From positions 7,502,001 to 7,566,000 of the forward strand of contig NZ_CP114039.1 in the NCBI RefSeq assembly GCF_026965535.1: a stretch of 64,000 bases of DNA, in the 5' to 3' direction. Source of the DNA: Corallococcus sp. NCRR. GTDB taxonomy: Bacteria > Myxococcota > Myxococcia > Myxococcales > Myxococcaceae. Under the pieces are notes generated by a model. The model was not told where the DNA came from. It saw only the letters and a program-made list of their open reading frames with translations, and searched no databases. This document shows positions 1 to 7,894 of the stretch, piece after piece; the first letter of the stretch is position 1; every line of letters begins with the position of its first letter. Both the position numbers and the translations under genes were made by a program.

Positions 1-66
1 CAGCCGGCGATCCAACGGCGCGGACTGAGGCACGGCGGCGGGGAGCGTGGCGGAGGAGGTCTCCAT
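1..66 (-). CDS. Partial divergent gene, N-terminus only
   Basis: A minus-strand frame starts with ATG at 66 and stays open for 22 codons to the left edge, beginning METSSATLP. It is divergent from the LysR gene, a common arrangement for a LysR regulator and its target. No domain can be recognised in 22 residues and the ribosome-binding site is weak, so both the start and its reality are tentative. A transporter or enzyme controlled by the LysR protein would be the usual guess, but that is inference only. Confidence 0.4.
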   Translation of the reverse strand, partial: METSSATLPAAVPQSAPLDRRL

Positions 67-111
67 GCGACATGCCTAGCGCTCCCCCTCCCATACTTCC
101 AATATATCCTG

Positions 112-128
112 GGTCTGGAGTCCAGACC
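112..128. promoter_or_regulatory. Palindrome in LysR/divergent intergenic region
   Basis: GGTCTGGA and TCCAGACC form a perfect 8-bp inverted repeat around one central base, between the divergent starts at 66 and 144. It directly follows an AT-rich stretch (AATATAT) that could hold a -10 element. LysR regulators usually bind a dyad in the divergent region, so this is a candidate operator. Confidence 0.45.
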
Positions 129-143
129 TGGAGCGTATGGACC

Positions 144-1037
144 ATGGAGCTGCGCCACCTGCGGTACTTCGTCGCGGTCGCGGAGGAGCTCAGCTTCACT
201 CGGGCCGCGAAGCGGCTGCACATCGCCCAGCCGCCGCTCAGTCAGCAGATCCGCAAGTTCGAGACGGAGCTGGGCGGAGCCCTCTTCGAACGCGAGGCCC
301 GCGCGGTGCGCCTCACGAAGCTGGGGCGCGAGCTGCTGCCGGAAGCGCACCAACTCCTGGAGCGAGCGAAGCGGTTCCAGGAGCACGCGGCACGGCAGGC
401 CCGGGGCGAACAGGACGTGCTGGTGCTGGGCCTCATCTCGTCATTCGCGACGCCCCGGTTCGCCGCGATGCTGCGCGCCTTCCAGAAGAAGGTGCCCGGG
501 GTCCACATCGAGCTGAGCAACCATCCGTCCGCGTGGCAGCTGGAGGCCCTGGAACGGGGCACGTTGGACGTGGGCATCCTGCGCCCTCGCGAGCGGATGC
601 CGCCGGACGTCGTCTCGCACCTCATCCGCCGGGAGCCCTTCCGGCTGGCGGTGCCCGCGCGGCATCCCTTCGCGAAGCGCAAGGCGGTGACCTGGAAGGA
701 CCTGCGGGATGAACCGCTCGTCCTGGTGGAGCCCGGCGTCGCGCCGCCGGACTACTACGCGGGGTTCTTCGACCGGCTCCGTGACGCGGGGGTCGCTCCG
801 GCGGTGCGCCAGTACGCGCAGAACGTGGCGACGAAGATCTGGTTCGTCTCCGCGGGCTTCGGCATCGCGCCCATGCCGCACACGCCCGACACGGAGCACC
901 ACTCCGGCGTGACCTTCATCGACCTGCCGGCGGACGCGCCGGTGACGAACACCGTCATCGCCTGGCGCAAGGCCGGAAGCTCCCCGGCCCTGCTGCGGTT
1001 CGTCGAGTTCGCGCGCGAATCCTTCGCCGCGAGCTGA
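144..1037 (+). CDS. LysR-family transcriptional regulator
   Basis: Cytoplasmic DNA-binding regulator of 297 aa. The N-terminus (MELRHLRYF..., AKRLHIAQPPLSQQIRKFE) is the typical LysR winged helix-turn-helix over about residues 1-60, followed by a two-lobed LysR substrate-binding domain to about residue 290. The open frame extends upstream to 72, but I chose ATG 144 because LysR proteins start right at the MELRHL strand and the upstream 24 codons look non-coding. The effector is unknown. It is divergent from a partial gene at the left edge and convergent with the ECF41 sigma gene. A palindrome at 112-128 may be its operator. Confidence 0.9.
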   Translation: MELRHLRYFVAVAEELSFTRAAKRLHIAQPPLSQQIRKFETELGGALFEREARAVRLTKLGRELLPEAHQLLERAKRFQEHAARQARGEQDVLVLGLISSFATPRFAAMLRAFQKKVPGVHIELSNHPSAWQLEALERGTLDVGILRPRERMPPDVVSHLIRREPFRLAVPARHPFAKRKAVTWKDLRDEPLVLVEPGVAPPDYYAGFFDRLRDAGVAPAVRQYAQNVATKIWFVSAGFGIAPMPHTPDTEHHSGVTFIDLPADAPVTNTVIAWRKAGSSPALLRFVEFARESFAAS

Positions 1038-1043
1038 ACGCCG

Positions 1044-1922
1044 TTACGACGCCTGCCCCGCCACCGCCCGCCGGATGCCCTTCAGCTTGTCGGGGTTGCG
1101 CGTGACGTAGATCGCGACGATGCGGCCATCCTCGATGGCGAACGCCGTGGTCTGCAGCTGCCCGTCCTGCTCCATCGTGACGTACGCGGGCAGGCCGTCA
1201 ATGGAGCCCTCGTGCACGAGCTGCGCCGAGCCCACGGCCGGAACGCGCCGCACGCCTTCGAAGAAGCGCAGCAGCTTCTCCCGGCCGTAGATGGGATTGA
1301 GGACCGCCTTCACCTTGCCGCCGCCGTCGGCGTACATGATGGCGTCCTGTGCAAGCAGCGCCTGGAGCGCCTGCATGTCGCCGCTCCGCGACGCGGCATG
1401 GAACGCCGAGGCCAGCTCGTGGCCCTTCGCCTCCGTCACGGGGAAGCGGGGCCGGGCCTCCTGCACGTGGGCCCGCGCGCGGCTGGCGAGCTGGCGACAG
1501 GCCGCCGGTTCGCGGTCGAGGGCCTTCGCCACCTGCTCGAAGTCCATGCCGAACACGTCGTGCAGGAGGAACGCGGCGCGCTCCAGCGGGGACAGGCGCT
1601 CCAGGGCCATCATCAGGGTCAGCGTCAAGTCGTCGCCCTCCACTGTCTCGATGATGGGCTCTGGGAGCCAGGTCCCCACGTACTCCTCGCGCCGGACGCG
1701 CGCGGACTTCAGGACGTCCAGACACAGGCGCGTCACCGTGCGGACGAGCACGGCCTCGGCGTCCCGCACGGCCTCGCGGTCCGTCTGGTGCCAACGTAAG
1801 TACGCCTCCTGCACCACGTCCTCCGCCTCCGCGACGATGCCCAGCATCCGGTACGCGATGCGGAGCAGCCGGGGGCGGAGCGGGTCGAAGACGTCCGCAG
1901 GGTTTGGATCAGGCGGCTTCAC
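1044..1922 (-). CDS. ECF41-group RNA polymerase sigma factor with SnoaL-like C-terminal domain
   Basis: Extracytoplasmic-function sigma factor of 292 aa. Region 2 is at about residues 14-75 and region 4 at about 105-155. A SnoaL/NTF2-like extension (about 165-290) replaces a separate anti-sigma factor. Three hallmarks of the ECF41 group are visible: WLPEP (85-89) between regions 2 and 4, DGGGKV (199-204) and NPDKL (276-280). In this family the extension modulates sigma activity from within the protein, and the sigma is usually linked to a carboxymuconolactone decarboxylase, oxidoreductase or epimerase gene. Here its start lies 14 nt inside the upstream decarboxylase-like gene, so it is the third gene of that operon and probably autoregulated through the promoter at 2928-2955. 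Confidence 0.93.
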   Translation of the reverse strand: MKPPDPNPADVFDPLRPRLLRIAYRMLGIVAEAEDVVQEAYLRWHQTDREAVRDAEAVLVRTVTRLCLDVLKSARVRREEYVGTWLPEPIIETVEGDDLTLTLMMALERLSPLERAAFLLHDVFGMDFEQVAKALDREPAACRQLASRARAHVQEARPRFPVTEAKGHELASAFHAASRSGDMQALQALLAQDAIMYADGGGKVKAVLNPIYGREKLLRFFEGVRRVPAVGSAQLVHEGSIDGLPAYVTMEQDGQLQTTAFAIEDGRIVAIYVTRNPDKLKGIRRAVAGQAS

Positions 1923-2370
1923 TGCGAGCGGTCACCGGGTGGATGGCCCGGAAGCCGATGGCGAACCGGTTCCAGGAGTTGATGACACCAATCATGAGGG
2001 TCAGCTTCACGATCTCCTCTTCGGTGAAGTGCGGCTTGAGCGCAGCGTAGTCCTCATCCGGGGCGTGCGTCTGGGAAACGAGCGTCAGGGCCTCGGTCCA
2101 GCCCAGGGCCGCCCGCTCACGCTCGGTGTACAGCGGCGACTCGCGCCAGCCATCCAGCAGGTAGATGCGCTCCTCGCTCATCCCCTGGGCACGGGCGTCA
2201 CGGGTGTGCATGTGGATGCAGAAGGCGCAGCCGTTGATCTGGGACGCGCGGATCTTGACCAGCTCGCGGAGGCTCGGCTCCAGGCCCAGGGCCTCCACCT
2301 TCTTGCTGAACTCGAGCATCAGGTTGACGGCTTCCGGCGCGACGGCGAAGGCATTCATGCGGGTCTTCAT
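1909..2370 (-). CDS. Carboxymuconolactone decarboxylase / AhpD-like protein, copy 2 of a tandem pair
   Basis: Protein of 153 aa with the CMD/AhpD fold. The motif CAFCIHMH (C48, C51, H55) is the redox CxxC plus His of AhpD-like peroxidase/decarboxylase proteins. ATG 2370 was chosen over an in-frame upstream start because a GAGGAG ribosome-binding site sits 6 nt before it. It differs from the preceding gene at about 19 of 153 positions by my count, mostly near residues 13-20 and 133-145, so the pair arose by local duplication. This is the companion gene expected for an ECF41 sigma. Its substrate is unknown; such proteins often reduce peroxides or remove reactive organic species. Confidence 0.9.
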   Translation of the reverse strand: MKTRMNAFAVAPEAVNLMLEFSKKVEALGLEPSLRELVKIRASQINGCAFCIHMHTRDARAQGMSEERIYLLDGWRESPLYTERERAALGWTEALTLVSQTHAPDEDYAALKPHFTEEEIVKLTLMIGVINSWNRFAIGFRAIHPVTARSEAA

Positions 2371-2419
2371 GTGCAGCTCCTCGTTCTGGGGGGACAACGT
2401 TTTGAAAGCGATTCGAAGC

Positions 2420-2881
2420 TCAGGCGGCTTCGCTGCGAGGGGTCACCGGGTGCACGACCCGGAAGCCAAGGATGATCCGGTTCGCGATGTTGATGACGCC
2501 GATCATCAGGGTCAGCTTCACGATCTCCTCCTCGGTGAAGTGCGGCTTGAGCGCGGCGTAGTCCTCGTCGGGCGCGTGCGTCTCCGAGACGAGCGTCAGG
2601 GCCTCGGTCCAGCCCAGGGCCGCGCGCTCGCGCTCGGTGTACAGCGGCGACTCACGCCAGCCGTCCAGCAGGTAGATGCGCTCCTCGGTCATCCCCTGCG
2701 CGCGGGCGTCGCGGGTGTGCAGGTGGATGCAGAAGGCGCAGCCGTTGATCTGGGAGGCGCGGATCTTGACGAGCTCGCACAGGCTCGTCTCCAGCCCCAG
2801 GGCCTCCACCTTCTTGCTGAAATCCATCATGAGGCCGAGGGCATCCGGCGCGACCGCGAAGGCATTCATCCGGCTCTTCAT
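2420..2881 (-). CDS. Carboxymuconolactone decarboxylase / AhpD-like protein, copy 1 of a tandem pair
   Basis: First gene of the ECF41 operon, 153 aa, with the same CxxC-x-H motif (CAFCIHLH) as its neighbour and about 88 % identity to it. The start at ATG 2881 is supported by a GAGGAA sequence just upstream and by alignment with the second copy. Only 49 nt separate the two copies and this gap has no recognisable promoter, so they are presumably co-transcribed. A TGTCACA/CGTC promoter of the ECF41 type lies 47-74 nt upstream of the start. Retention of two near-identical copies suggests either dosage or slightly different substrates. Confidence 0.9.
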   Translation of the reverse strand: MKSRMNAFAVAPDALGLMMDFSKKVEALGLETSLCELVKIRASQINGCAFCIHLHTRDARAQGMTEERIYLLDGWRESPLYTERERAALGWTEALTLVSETHAPDEDYAALKPHFTEEEIVKLTLMIGVINIANRIILGFRVVHPVTPRSEAA

Positions 2882-2927
2882 GTGCAGTTCCTCGTTCTGG
2901 GAGGGTGAAGTCCCCTTCCATCCCCAG

Positions 2928-2955
2928 GACGACGCAGCCGGTGCCGCGTGTGACA
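2928..2955 (-). promoter_or_regulatory. ECF41-type promoter (TGTCACA ... CGTC)
   Basis: On the minus strand TGTCACA (2955-2949) is followed by CGTCGTC (2934-2928). This gives a CGTC -10 element with either 14 or 17 nt spacing. TGTCACA/CGTC is the published ECF41 recognition pattern. It lies directly upstream of the duplicated decarboxylase genes and the sigma gene, which fits autoregulation. The exact -10 register is uncertain because CGTC is repeated. Confidence 0.75.
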
Positions 2956-2999
2956 TGGCCATTTAAAATGCCTAGAAAGGCCCCAGGAGGCGCCCCTGG

Positions 3000-3611
3000 A
3001 TGAAGACCGTGACCGATGTGGAGACGCTCGAACGCCTGTACGGGGTCCCCGGCAAGTCGTCCGTGCTCAAGGAGGTGGACCACCTCCATCCGGCGTACCG
3101 GCCCTTCATTGAACGCTCGCCGTTCATGGTGCTCGCCACGTCCGGGCCCGAGGGGCTGGATGTGTCGCCTCGCGGGGACCCCGCGGGGTTCGTGGTCATC
3201 GAGGACGCGCACACGCTGCTGCTGCCCGACCGCCGGGGCAACAACCGCATGGACTCGCTGAGGAACATCCTGGCGGACCCTCGCGTCGCGCTGCTGTTCT
3301 TCGTCCCGGGTGTGAACGAGACCCTGCGCGTCAACGGCCGGGCGAGCATCGTCATCGAGCCGTCCATGCTGGAGCGCTTCCCCCATGACGGAAAGCTGCC
3401 GCGCTCCGTGCTGCGCATCACCGTGGAGACGGTCTTCTTCCAGTGCAGCCGCGCGTTGATCCGCTCCGGGCTCTGGGACCCGGCCCGGCAAGTCCCCCGC
3501 GCTGAATTCCCGAGCCCCGGCTCCATCCTCGAAGCGCTGAGCCCGAGCGACTTCGACGGCGGCGAGTACGACCGAGAGCTGCCAGCCCGGGTGAAGACGA
3601 CGCTGTACTGA
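3000..3611 (+). CDS. Pyridoxamine 5'-phosphate oxidase-type flavoprotein (MSMEG_1061-like)
   Basis: Predicted FMN-binding split-barrel protein of 203 aa. After an N-terminal helical segment, the core (about residues 35-150) contains SPFMVLATSG, DVSPRGDPAGFV and LLPDRRGNNRMDSL. These are typical of the PPOX-class flavoproteins of the MSMEG_1061 type. A strong AGGAGG site at 2985-2990 lies 9 nt before ATG. It is divergent from the ECF41 operon, and the shared intergenic region holds the ECF41 promoter, so the two may be linked functionally. The substrate is unknown, and F420 or haem-linked activities of related families cannot be excluded. Confidence 0.85.
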   Translation: MKTVTDVETLERLYGVPGKSSVLKEVDHLHPAYRPFIERSPFMVLATSGPEGLDVSPRGDPAGFVVIEDAHTLLLPDRRGNNRMDSLRNILADPRVALLFFVPGVNETLRVNGRASIVIEPSMLERFPHDGKLPRSVLRITVETVFFQCSRALIRSGLWDPARQVPRAEFPSPGSILEALSPSDFDGGEYDRELPARVKTTLY

Positions 3612-3614
3612 TCC

Positions 3615-4649
3615 TCAAGCGCCCGCGTCGAACACGGTGGCTTTGCGCACGCGTACGCGGAGCGTCTGCCCTGCGCGCACGCCTTCCAGGGCGGGCCCGA
3701 TGACGCGAAGGAACGCGTCGCCCACAGGGAAGCGGTATTCGGCCGCATGCCCCAGGAACAGCCGAGCGGACAGCACCAGCGGCGTCCCGGTCTCCCCCAG
3801 CTCCAGGTCCTCCGGACGCACGACCAACGTCCCCGGCCCGGGCTTCGCGTCCATGGGCAGGTCGAACGAGGCCTCCATCCCCGCGCAGTAGAAGGCGCCC
3901 GCGCGCACCTCGCCCCGCAGCACGTTCGCGCCTCCGACGAAGCCCGCGACGAACGGCGTCGCCGGTTCCCGGTACAGCCGCTCCGGCGTGTCCACCTGTT
4001 CGATGACGCCCCGGTTCATCACGGCGATGCGGTCGGACAGGGCCAGCGCCTCGCCCTGATCATGCGTGACGAACACGAGCGTCGTGCCCAGCCGGGCCCG
4101 CAGCGCGGCGATCTCCGCGCGCAGCTCCTCGCGCAGGGCCGCGTCCAGGTTCGACAGGGGTTCATCCAACAGCAGCACGCGAGGCCCCGCCACCAGCGCC
4201 CGCGCGAGCGCCACGCGCTGCAACTGTCCGCCGGACAGTTCGTGCGGCATCCGCGCCGCATAGGCCTCCAGCCGCACCCAGCGCAGGGCTTCGCGCACGC
4301 GGGAAGCCATCTCGTGGCGAGGCACCTTCCGGAGCGCCAGGGGATAGGCGACGTTCGCCTCGACGCTGCGATGCGGCCAGATGGCGTAGCTCTGGAACAC
4401 CATGCCCAGGCCGCGCTTCTCGGGAGGAACGCGCACGCCGGGACCCGCGACGACTTCGTCTCCCAGCTTGATGGAGCCTGCGTCCGGATGCTCCAGCCCC
4501 GCGAGCATCCGCAGCGTCGTCGTCTTCCCGCAGCCGGAAGGGCCCAGCAGCGACACCAGCTCGCCCTGCCCCACGTGGAGGCTCAGGCCGCGCACCACGG
4601 GCGTCCCGCCATACGCCTTGACCAGATCCTCCAGGACGATGGCCGCCAT
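3615..4649 (-). CDS. ABC transporter ATP-binding protein, ferric-iron/spermidine type
   Basis: ATPase subunit of an importer, 344 aa. Walker A GPSGCGKT (36-43), signature LSGGQ (138-142) and Walker B VLLLDE (158-163) are all intact. The C-terminal roughly 100 residues look like the TOBE domain of FbpC/PotA-type ATPases. Its ATG overlaps the TGA of the upstream permease gene by one base, implying translational coupling. A fused FbpB-type permease and an iron-type binding lipoprotein upstream suggest Fe3+ import, although 2-aminoethylphosphonate or polyamine transporters have the same architecture. It ends 3 nt from the convergent flavoprotein gene. Confidence 0.9.
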   Translation of the reverse strand: MAAIVLEDLVKAYGGTPVVRGLSLHVGQGELVSLLGPSGCGKTTTLRMLAGLEHPDAGSIKLGDEVVAGPGVRVPPEKRGLGMVFQSYAIWPHRSVEANVAYPLALRKVPRHEMASRVREALRWVRLEAYAARMPHELSGGQLQRVALARALVAGPRVLLLDEPLSNLDAALREELRAEIAALRARLGTTLVFVTHDQGEALALSDRIAVMNRGVIEQVDTPERLYREPATPFVAGFVGGANVLRGEVRAGAFYCAGMEASFDLPMDAKPGPGTLVVRPEDLELGETGTPLVLSARLFLGHAAEYRFPVGDAFLRVIGPALEGVRAGQTLRVRVRKATVFDAGA

Positions 4650-6307
4650 CACCGCACCTCCGGCACTCGACGCCGAGCCCAGGCGAGCACGGCCTGTCCC
4701 GCGACCACCAGCGCCACGAACGCGCACGCCAGCACGGCCGCGGCGGCCGGGTCCGCGTAGCTCTGCAATTCGAACAGCAAGGTCCCCAGCACCTCGGAGC
4801 CCGCGGGCACCAGCAGCACGGACAGGGTGATCTCCGTGGCGCAAGCGAGGAACGCGAGCACGAACGCCACCGTGAGCGCGGGCCGAAGCAACGGCAGTGT
4901 CGCGTCCACGAACGCTCGCACGGGTCCGGCCCCCCCGACGCGAGCAGCCTCCGCGAGCGACGGATCCACCTGGGCCAGGGCCTCGGAGCTGTTGCGTTCG
5001 CCCAGGGCCAGGTACTTCCCAGCGTAGCCCACGAGCATCAGCCAGGGCGTATGCGCCAGGGCCAGCACGAAAGCGAAGCGGTCCAGCACCACCAGCCGCC
5101 AGTCCCGTGAGAAGGCCACCAGCAGCGCGAGCGCCAGCACGGTGCCCGGCACCGCGAAGGGCCACACCGCCATGGCCTCCACGCCCGCGCCGCCGCGACG
5201 GAAGGCCCGCCGCAGGAGCGCCGCCGAAAGGCCCAGGCCCACCACGAGCAGCCCCGCCCCGGCCGCGAGCAACACGCTGCGCCCCGTGGCCCGCAGGGTG
5301 CGCGCGTCCCACAGCACGCCGGACCAGTGCGACAGCGTCAGCGTGTCCCAGGTCAGCGCCGCGCCGAAGCTGCGTTGCAGCGAAGTCAGCAGGATGGCCG
5401 CCAGGGGCAGCACCACCAGGACACCACCGATCAGGCCCACCCCGGCGAGCGCCGCCGTCCGCCACGTCCCCAGCGCGAGCACCCGAGGAGACACACCCTT
5501 CCCCGCGCTCAATCGCACCCGTCCGCTCCGGCCCAGCAACCACGTCAGCCCCAGCGCCAGCGGCGTGAGCAGCAGGAGGAACGAAGCAAGCACCGACGCA
5601 CGCGGCAATCCCTCCTCGCTGCCCAGCAGCACCAGCTCATAGATGCGCGTGGTGAGCACCCGGGTGGGCGGCGACGCCGAAACGCCCAGCAGGTACGGCA
5701 CGCCGAAGGATGACGCGGCCATGAGGAACACCATCACCGCGCCCGACAACAGCGCGGGCAGCACCAGGGGCACGGTGGTGCTCATCACGGCGCGAAGCGG
5801 CGAAGCGCCACAGATGCGAGCCGCTTCCTCCAGAGCCGGGTCCACGCGCCGAAGCGCAGCGGCCCCGGCGAGCAGCACCAGCGGCAGGCCCGAAAGCCCC
5901 TCCACGAACGCGATGCCCGCCGCGCCATAGAGGTCGAACACGTCCGCGCCCAGCATGCGGTTCAGGTAGCCAGCGCGAGGGCTCGCGAGCGACAGCCACC
6001 CCATGCCCCAGATGAACGCGGGGATGGCGGACGGCAGCGTGAACAGCACGGTGAACGCGCCACGCAGGGGCAGGTCCGTGCGGAACAGGAGGAACGCCAG
6101 CGGAGCCCCCAGGCACATCGCCCAAGCCGTCGCACCCAGAGAGATGCCCAGCGTGTTCACCAGCGCCCCGGACTCCGCCGAGAGCACCGAACCCAATCCC
6201 CCCGTCACCGCCCCCACGCCCCGCACCAGGAGCGCCACGACCGGAACCACCGCGAAGAGCAACAGCGGCACGAGCCACAAGGCCAAAGCAATCCACCGGC
6301 CCCTCAT
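4649..6307 (-). CDS. ABC transporter permease, fused two-domain FbpB type
   Basis: Inner-membrane permease of 552 aa with about 12 predicted hydrophobic segments. Two binding-protein-dependent permease domains lie in tandem, the arrangement of FbpB-like iron permeases. EAA-loop-like sequences occur twice (LEEAARICGASPLRAV and LAEAARVGGAGPVRAF), one per half, and both should contact the ATPase. I chose ATG 6307 (MRGRWIALALWLVP) because a membrane segment begins right after it; the open frame upstream is only an artefact of the palindromic intergenic region. It sits between the binding-protein gene, 409 nt upstream, and the coupled ATPase gene. Confidence 0.88.
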   Translation of the reverse strand: MRGRWIALALWLVPLLLFAVVPVVALLVRGVGAVTGGLGSVLSAESGALVNTLGISLGATAWAMCLGAPLAFLLFRTDLPLRGAFTVLFTLPSAIPAFIWGMGWLSLASPRAGYLNRMLGADVFDLYGAAGIAFVEGLSGLPLVLLAGAAALRRVDPALEEAARICGASPLRAVMSTTVPLVLPALLSGAVMVFLMAASSFGVPYLLGVSASPPTRVLTTRIYELVLLGSEEGLPRASVLASFLLLLTPLALGLTWLLGRSGRVRLSAGKGVSPRVLALGTWRTAALAGVGLIGGVLVVLPLAAILLTSLQRSFGAALTWDTLTLSHWSGVLWDARTLRATGRSVLLAAGAGLLVVGLGLSAALLRRAFRRGGAGVEAMAVWPFAVPGTVLALALLVAFSRDWRLVVLDRFAFVLALAHTPWLMLVGYAGKYLALGERNSSEALAQVDPSLAEAARVGGAGPVRAFVDATLPLLRPALTVAFVLAFLACATEITLSVLLVPAGSEVLGTLLFELQSYADPAAAAVLACAFVALVVAGQAVLAWARRRVPEVR

Positions 6308-6411
6308 CTCGCGCCCCCATCGAGGGTCGAGCGAATGAGCGCACAGTGCGCCAGTCCCACGGAAGGGAGAATCCCGCCGAGGCGCCCCGGCGGCGGAGCC
6401 CCCCAAAAACC

Positions 6412-6428
6412 TGTCCGACAGTCGGACA
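6412..6428. repeat. Palindromic repeat, copy 1
   Basis: TGTCCGAC and GTCGGACA form a perfect 8-bp inverted repeat around a central A. The left flank keeps the AAAACC seen in the other copies; the right flank has diverged. Confidence 0.75.
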
Positions 6429-6446
6429 AGCCGGCACCACCGCACG

Positions 6447-6471
6447 AACCTGTCCGACTGTCCGACAGGTT
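6447..6471. repeat. Palindromic repeat, copy 2
   Basis: Outer arms AACCTGTC and GACAGGTT are perfectly inverted. The centre (CGACTGTCC) is a direct rather than inverted version of the core, as if the core had been altered by mutation or slippage. Confidence 0.7.
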
Positions 6472-6581
6472 TGGACGACCACCGGGGGCGCAGCGTACTG
6501 ACGCCCTCCGGCTGTCGTTTCCCATCCACCTGGCCGCGTCCTTCGCCAGGGCGGAGGCGCTCCTGCTCCACCCGAACAGCG

Positions 6582-6610
6582 AAAACCTGTCCGACAGTCG
6601 GACAGGTTTT
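6582..6610. repeat. Palindromic repeat, copy 3, terminator-like
   Basis: Fourteen-base arms (AAAACCTGTCCGAC and its exact complement) flank a single A, giving a perfect 29-nt palindrome with A/T runs at both ends. In either direction the transcript would form a hairpin ending in a short U run. It lies 107 nt downstream of the binding-protein stop codon and may terminate or attenuate transcription there. Confidence 0.8.
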
Positions 6611-6716
6611 GCGCGTGCCGGCCCGGAGGGGGCCTCCTTGAAGGTCCGGGAGCTCAGGGCCCGTATCAGCGGTGGCTGCCACGCTGCGTCCCCACAGCGG
6701 GTCTCGCGTTCCTGGC

Positions 6717-7739
6717 TCATCGCGCGAAGGCCTTGCTGAAGGCTTCCTTGATGTCGCCGCCGTGCAGCAACCCCTGCTCCAGCAGCTCCGGCGTCCAGGT
6801 CTGCGCGCGGCTCAACAGGCCGTCCACGCCAGACTCTCCACGTGGGCCGCTCAGCCGCGGGTCCACCGCATGCATGTCGCCCTTCTCCACGATGATGCGC
6901 TGGCCCTCGGGCGACAGCAGGACATCCACCAGCGCCTTCGCCGCCACCGGGTTGCGTGTCGATGCGAACAGCCCCACCGGGCCCGGGATGACCACCGCGC
7001 CGTCCGTCGGCCAGATGACCTCGATGGGACTGCCCTTCGCCTGCGCCGCCAGTGCGTTCTCCAGCAGCAACACGCCCGCGTCCACCTCGCCGCTCTCCAC
7101 CTTCTGGAGCACCGCCGCGTTGCCTCCCGCCACCACCGCGCCCTTCTCGCGCAGCCCCGCGAAGTACGCGTCCCCGCGCCGCGCGTGCAGGAACACCGCC
7201 CACGTGAACGCCGTGCCCGACGTGAGCGGGTCCCCGATGGCCACCCTCCCCTTCCAGCTTCCATCCACCAGGGCCGCGAACGACTTCGGCGCATCTCCCG
7301 CGCCCACGCGGTGCACCAGCACCATCGTGGACAGCCGCACCGCCGCGTACCTCGCGTCCAGGTCCAGCAGCGTTCGCGGAATGCGCAGCGCGTTCACGGA
7401 CGCGTAGCGCAGGAACGCGCCCTCGCGCGCCAGCCGCTCGTAGAGGAACGGATCCGACGTCATCAACACGTCCGCCCGCACCGCTCCCGCGGCCCGCTCC
7501 GCCTCCAGCCGGCTGGCCACCTTCTCACTGCCCGCCTGGTACCAGTGCACCTGCACGCCGGGCAGCCTCTCCTTGAGCAGGGGCTCCATCGCGTCCAGCA
7601 CGTGCCGGTACATCGACGTGTAGACCCACACCTCGCCGGACGGGGTCGAGGCCTGCGCCACGGCGGCGCCGCCCGATGGCGCGGCGGATTCGATGCGGCA
7701 CGCGGACAGGAGGATCAGCGCGAGGAGGGGGATGCGCAT
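6717..7739 (-). CDS. Extracellular solute-binding lipoprotein, ferric-iron (FbpA/AfuA) type
   Basis: Predicted lipoprotein of 340 aa that would deliver substrate to the adjacent ABC importer. The signal peptide MRIPLLALILLSAC ends in a lipobox cysteine at residue 14. I therefore chose ATG 7739 rather than the upstream in-frame start at 7787. The mature part has the two-lobed fold of family-1 solute-binding proteins (VWVYTSMYRHVLDAM near the start, as in FbpA-type proteins). FbpA uses a Tyr pair to bind iron, which I cannot confirm here. It is the first gene of the transporter unit, separated from the permease by 409 nt of repeats. Confidence 0.87.
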   Translation of the reverse strand: MRIPLLALILLSACRIESAAPSGGAAVAQASTPSGEVWVYTSMYRHVLDAMEPLLKERLPGVQVHWYQAGSEKVASRLEAERAAGAVRADVLMTSDPFLYERLAREGAFLRYASVNALRIPRTLLDLDARYAAVRLSTMVLVHRVGAGDAPKSFAALVDGSWKGRVAIGDPLTSGTAFTWAVFLHARRGDAYFAGLREKGAVVAGGNAAVLQKVESGEVDAGVLLLENALAAQAKGSPIEVIWPTDGAVVIPGPVGLFASTRNPVAAKALVDVLLSPEGQRIIVEKGDMHAVDPRLSGPRGESGVDGLLSRAQTWTPELLEQGLLHGGDIKEAFSKAFAR

Positions 7740-7894
7740 GCGGGTGTCGATTATGCGGCACCCGCCCTCCCTGCACACGCGCTCCACATCGGTGGCTCCT
7801 GCACATTCGGCCCTCGCGCCCGTTGTCCCGGGCGCCGCCCGGTCCCAACGTCGGCCTCCCAGACGCCACCTGCCCTCTGGAAGGACGCCCGCGA

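Larger units (their letters stand above)
6308..6716. other. 409-nt intergenic region carrying three palindromes
   Basis: No convincing gene lies between the binding-protein and permease genes. Open frames here are short and look like by-products of the repeats. The region contains three copies of a palindrome built on TGTCCGAC/GTCGGACA, listed separately. Because the genes on either side are parts of one transporter, this insertion probably limits read-through so that the binding protein is made in excess. Confidence 0.7.

Noticed and set aside
6335..6739. 134-aa frame across the intergenic palindromes
   Set aside because: Its repeated LSDR/QSDKP segments are translations of the palindromes, with no ribosome site and no domain.
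7740..7894. Extended N-terminus of the aldo/keto reductase (frame open from 7676)
   Set aside because: The upstream segment overlaps the binding-protein gene and is Arg/Pro-rich; the ATG at 7895 starts a signal-like leader.
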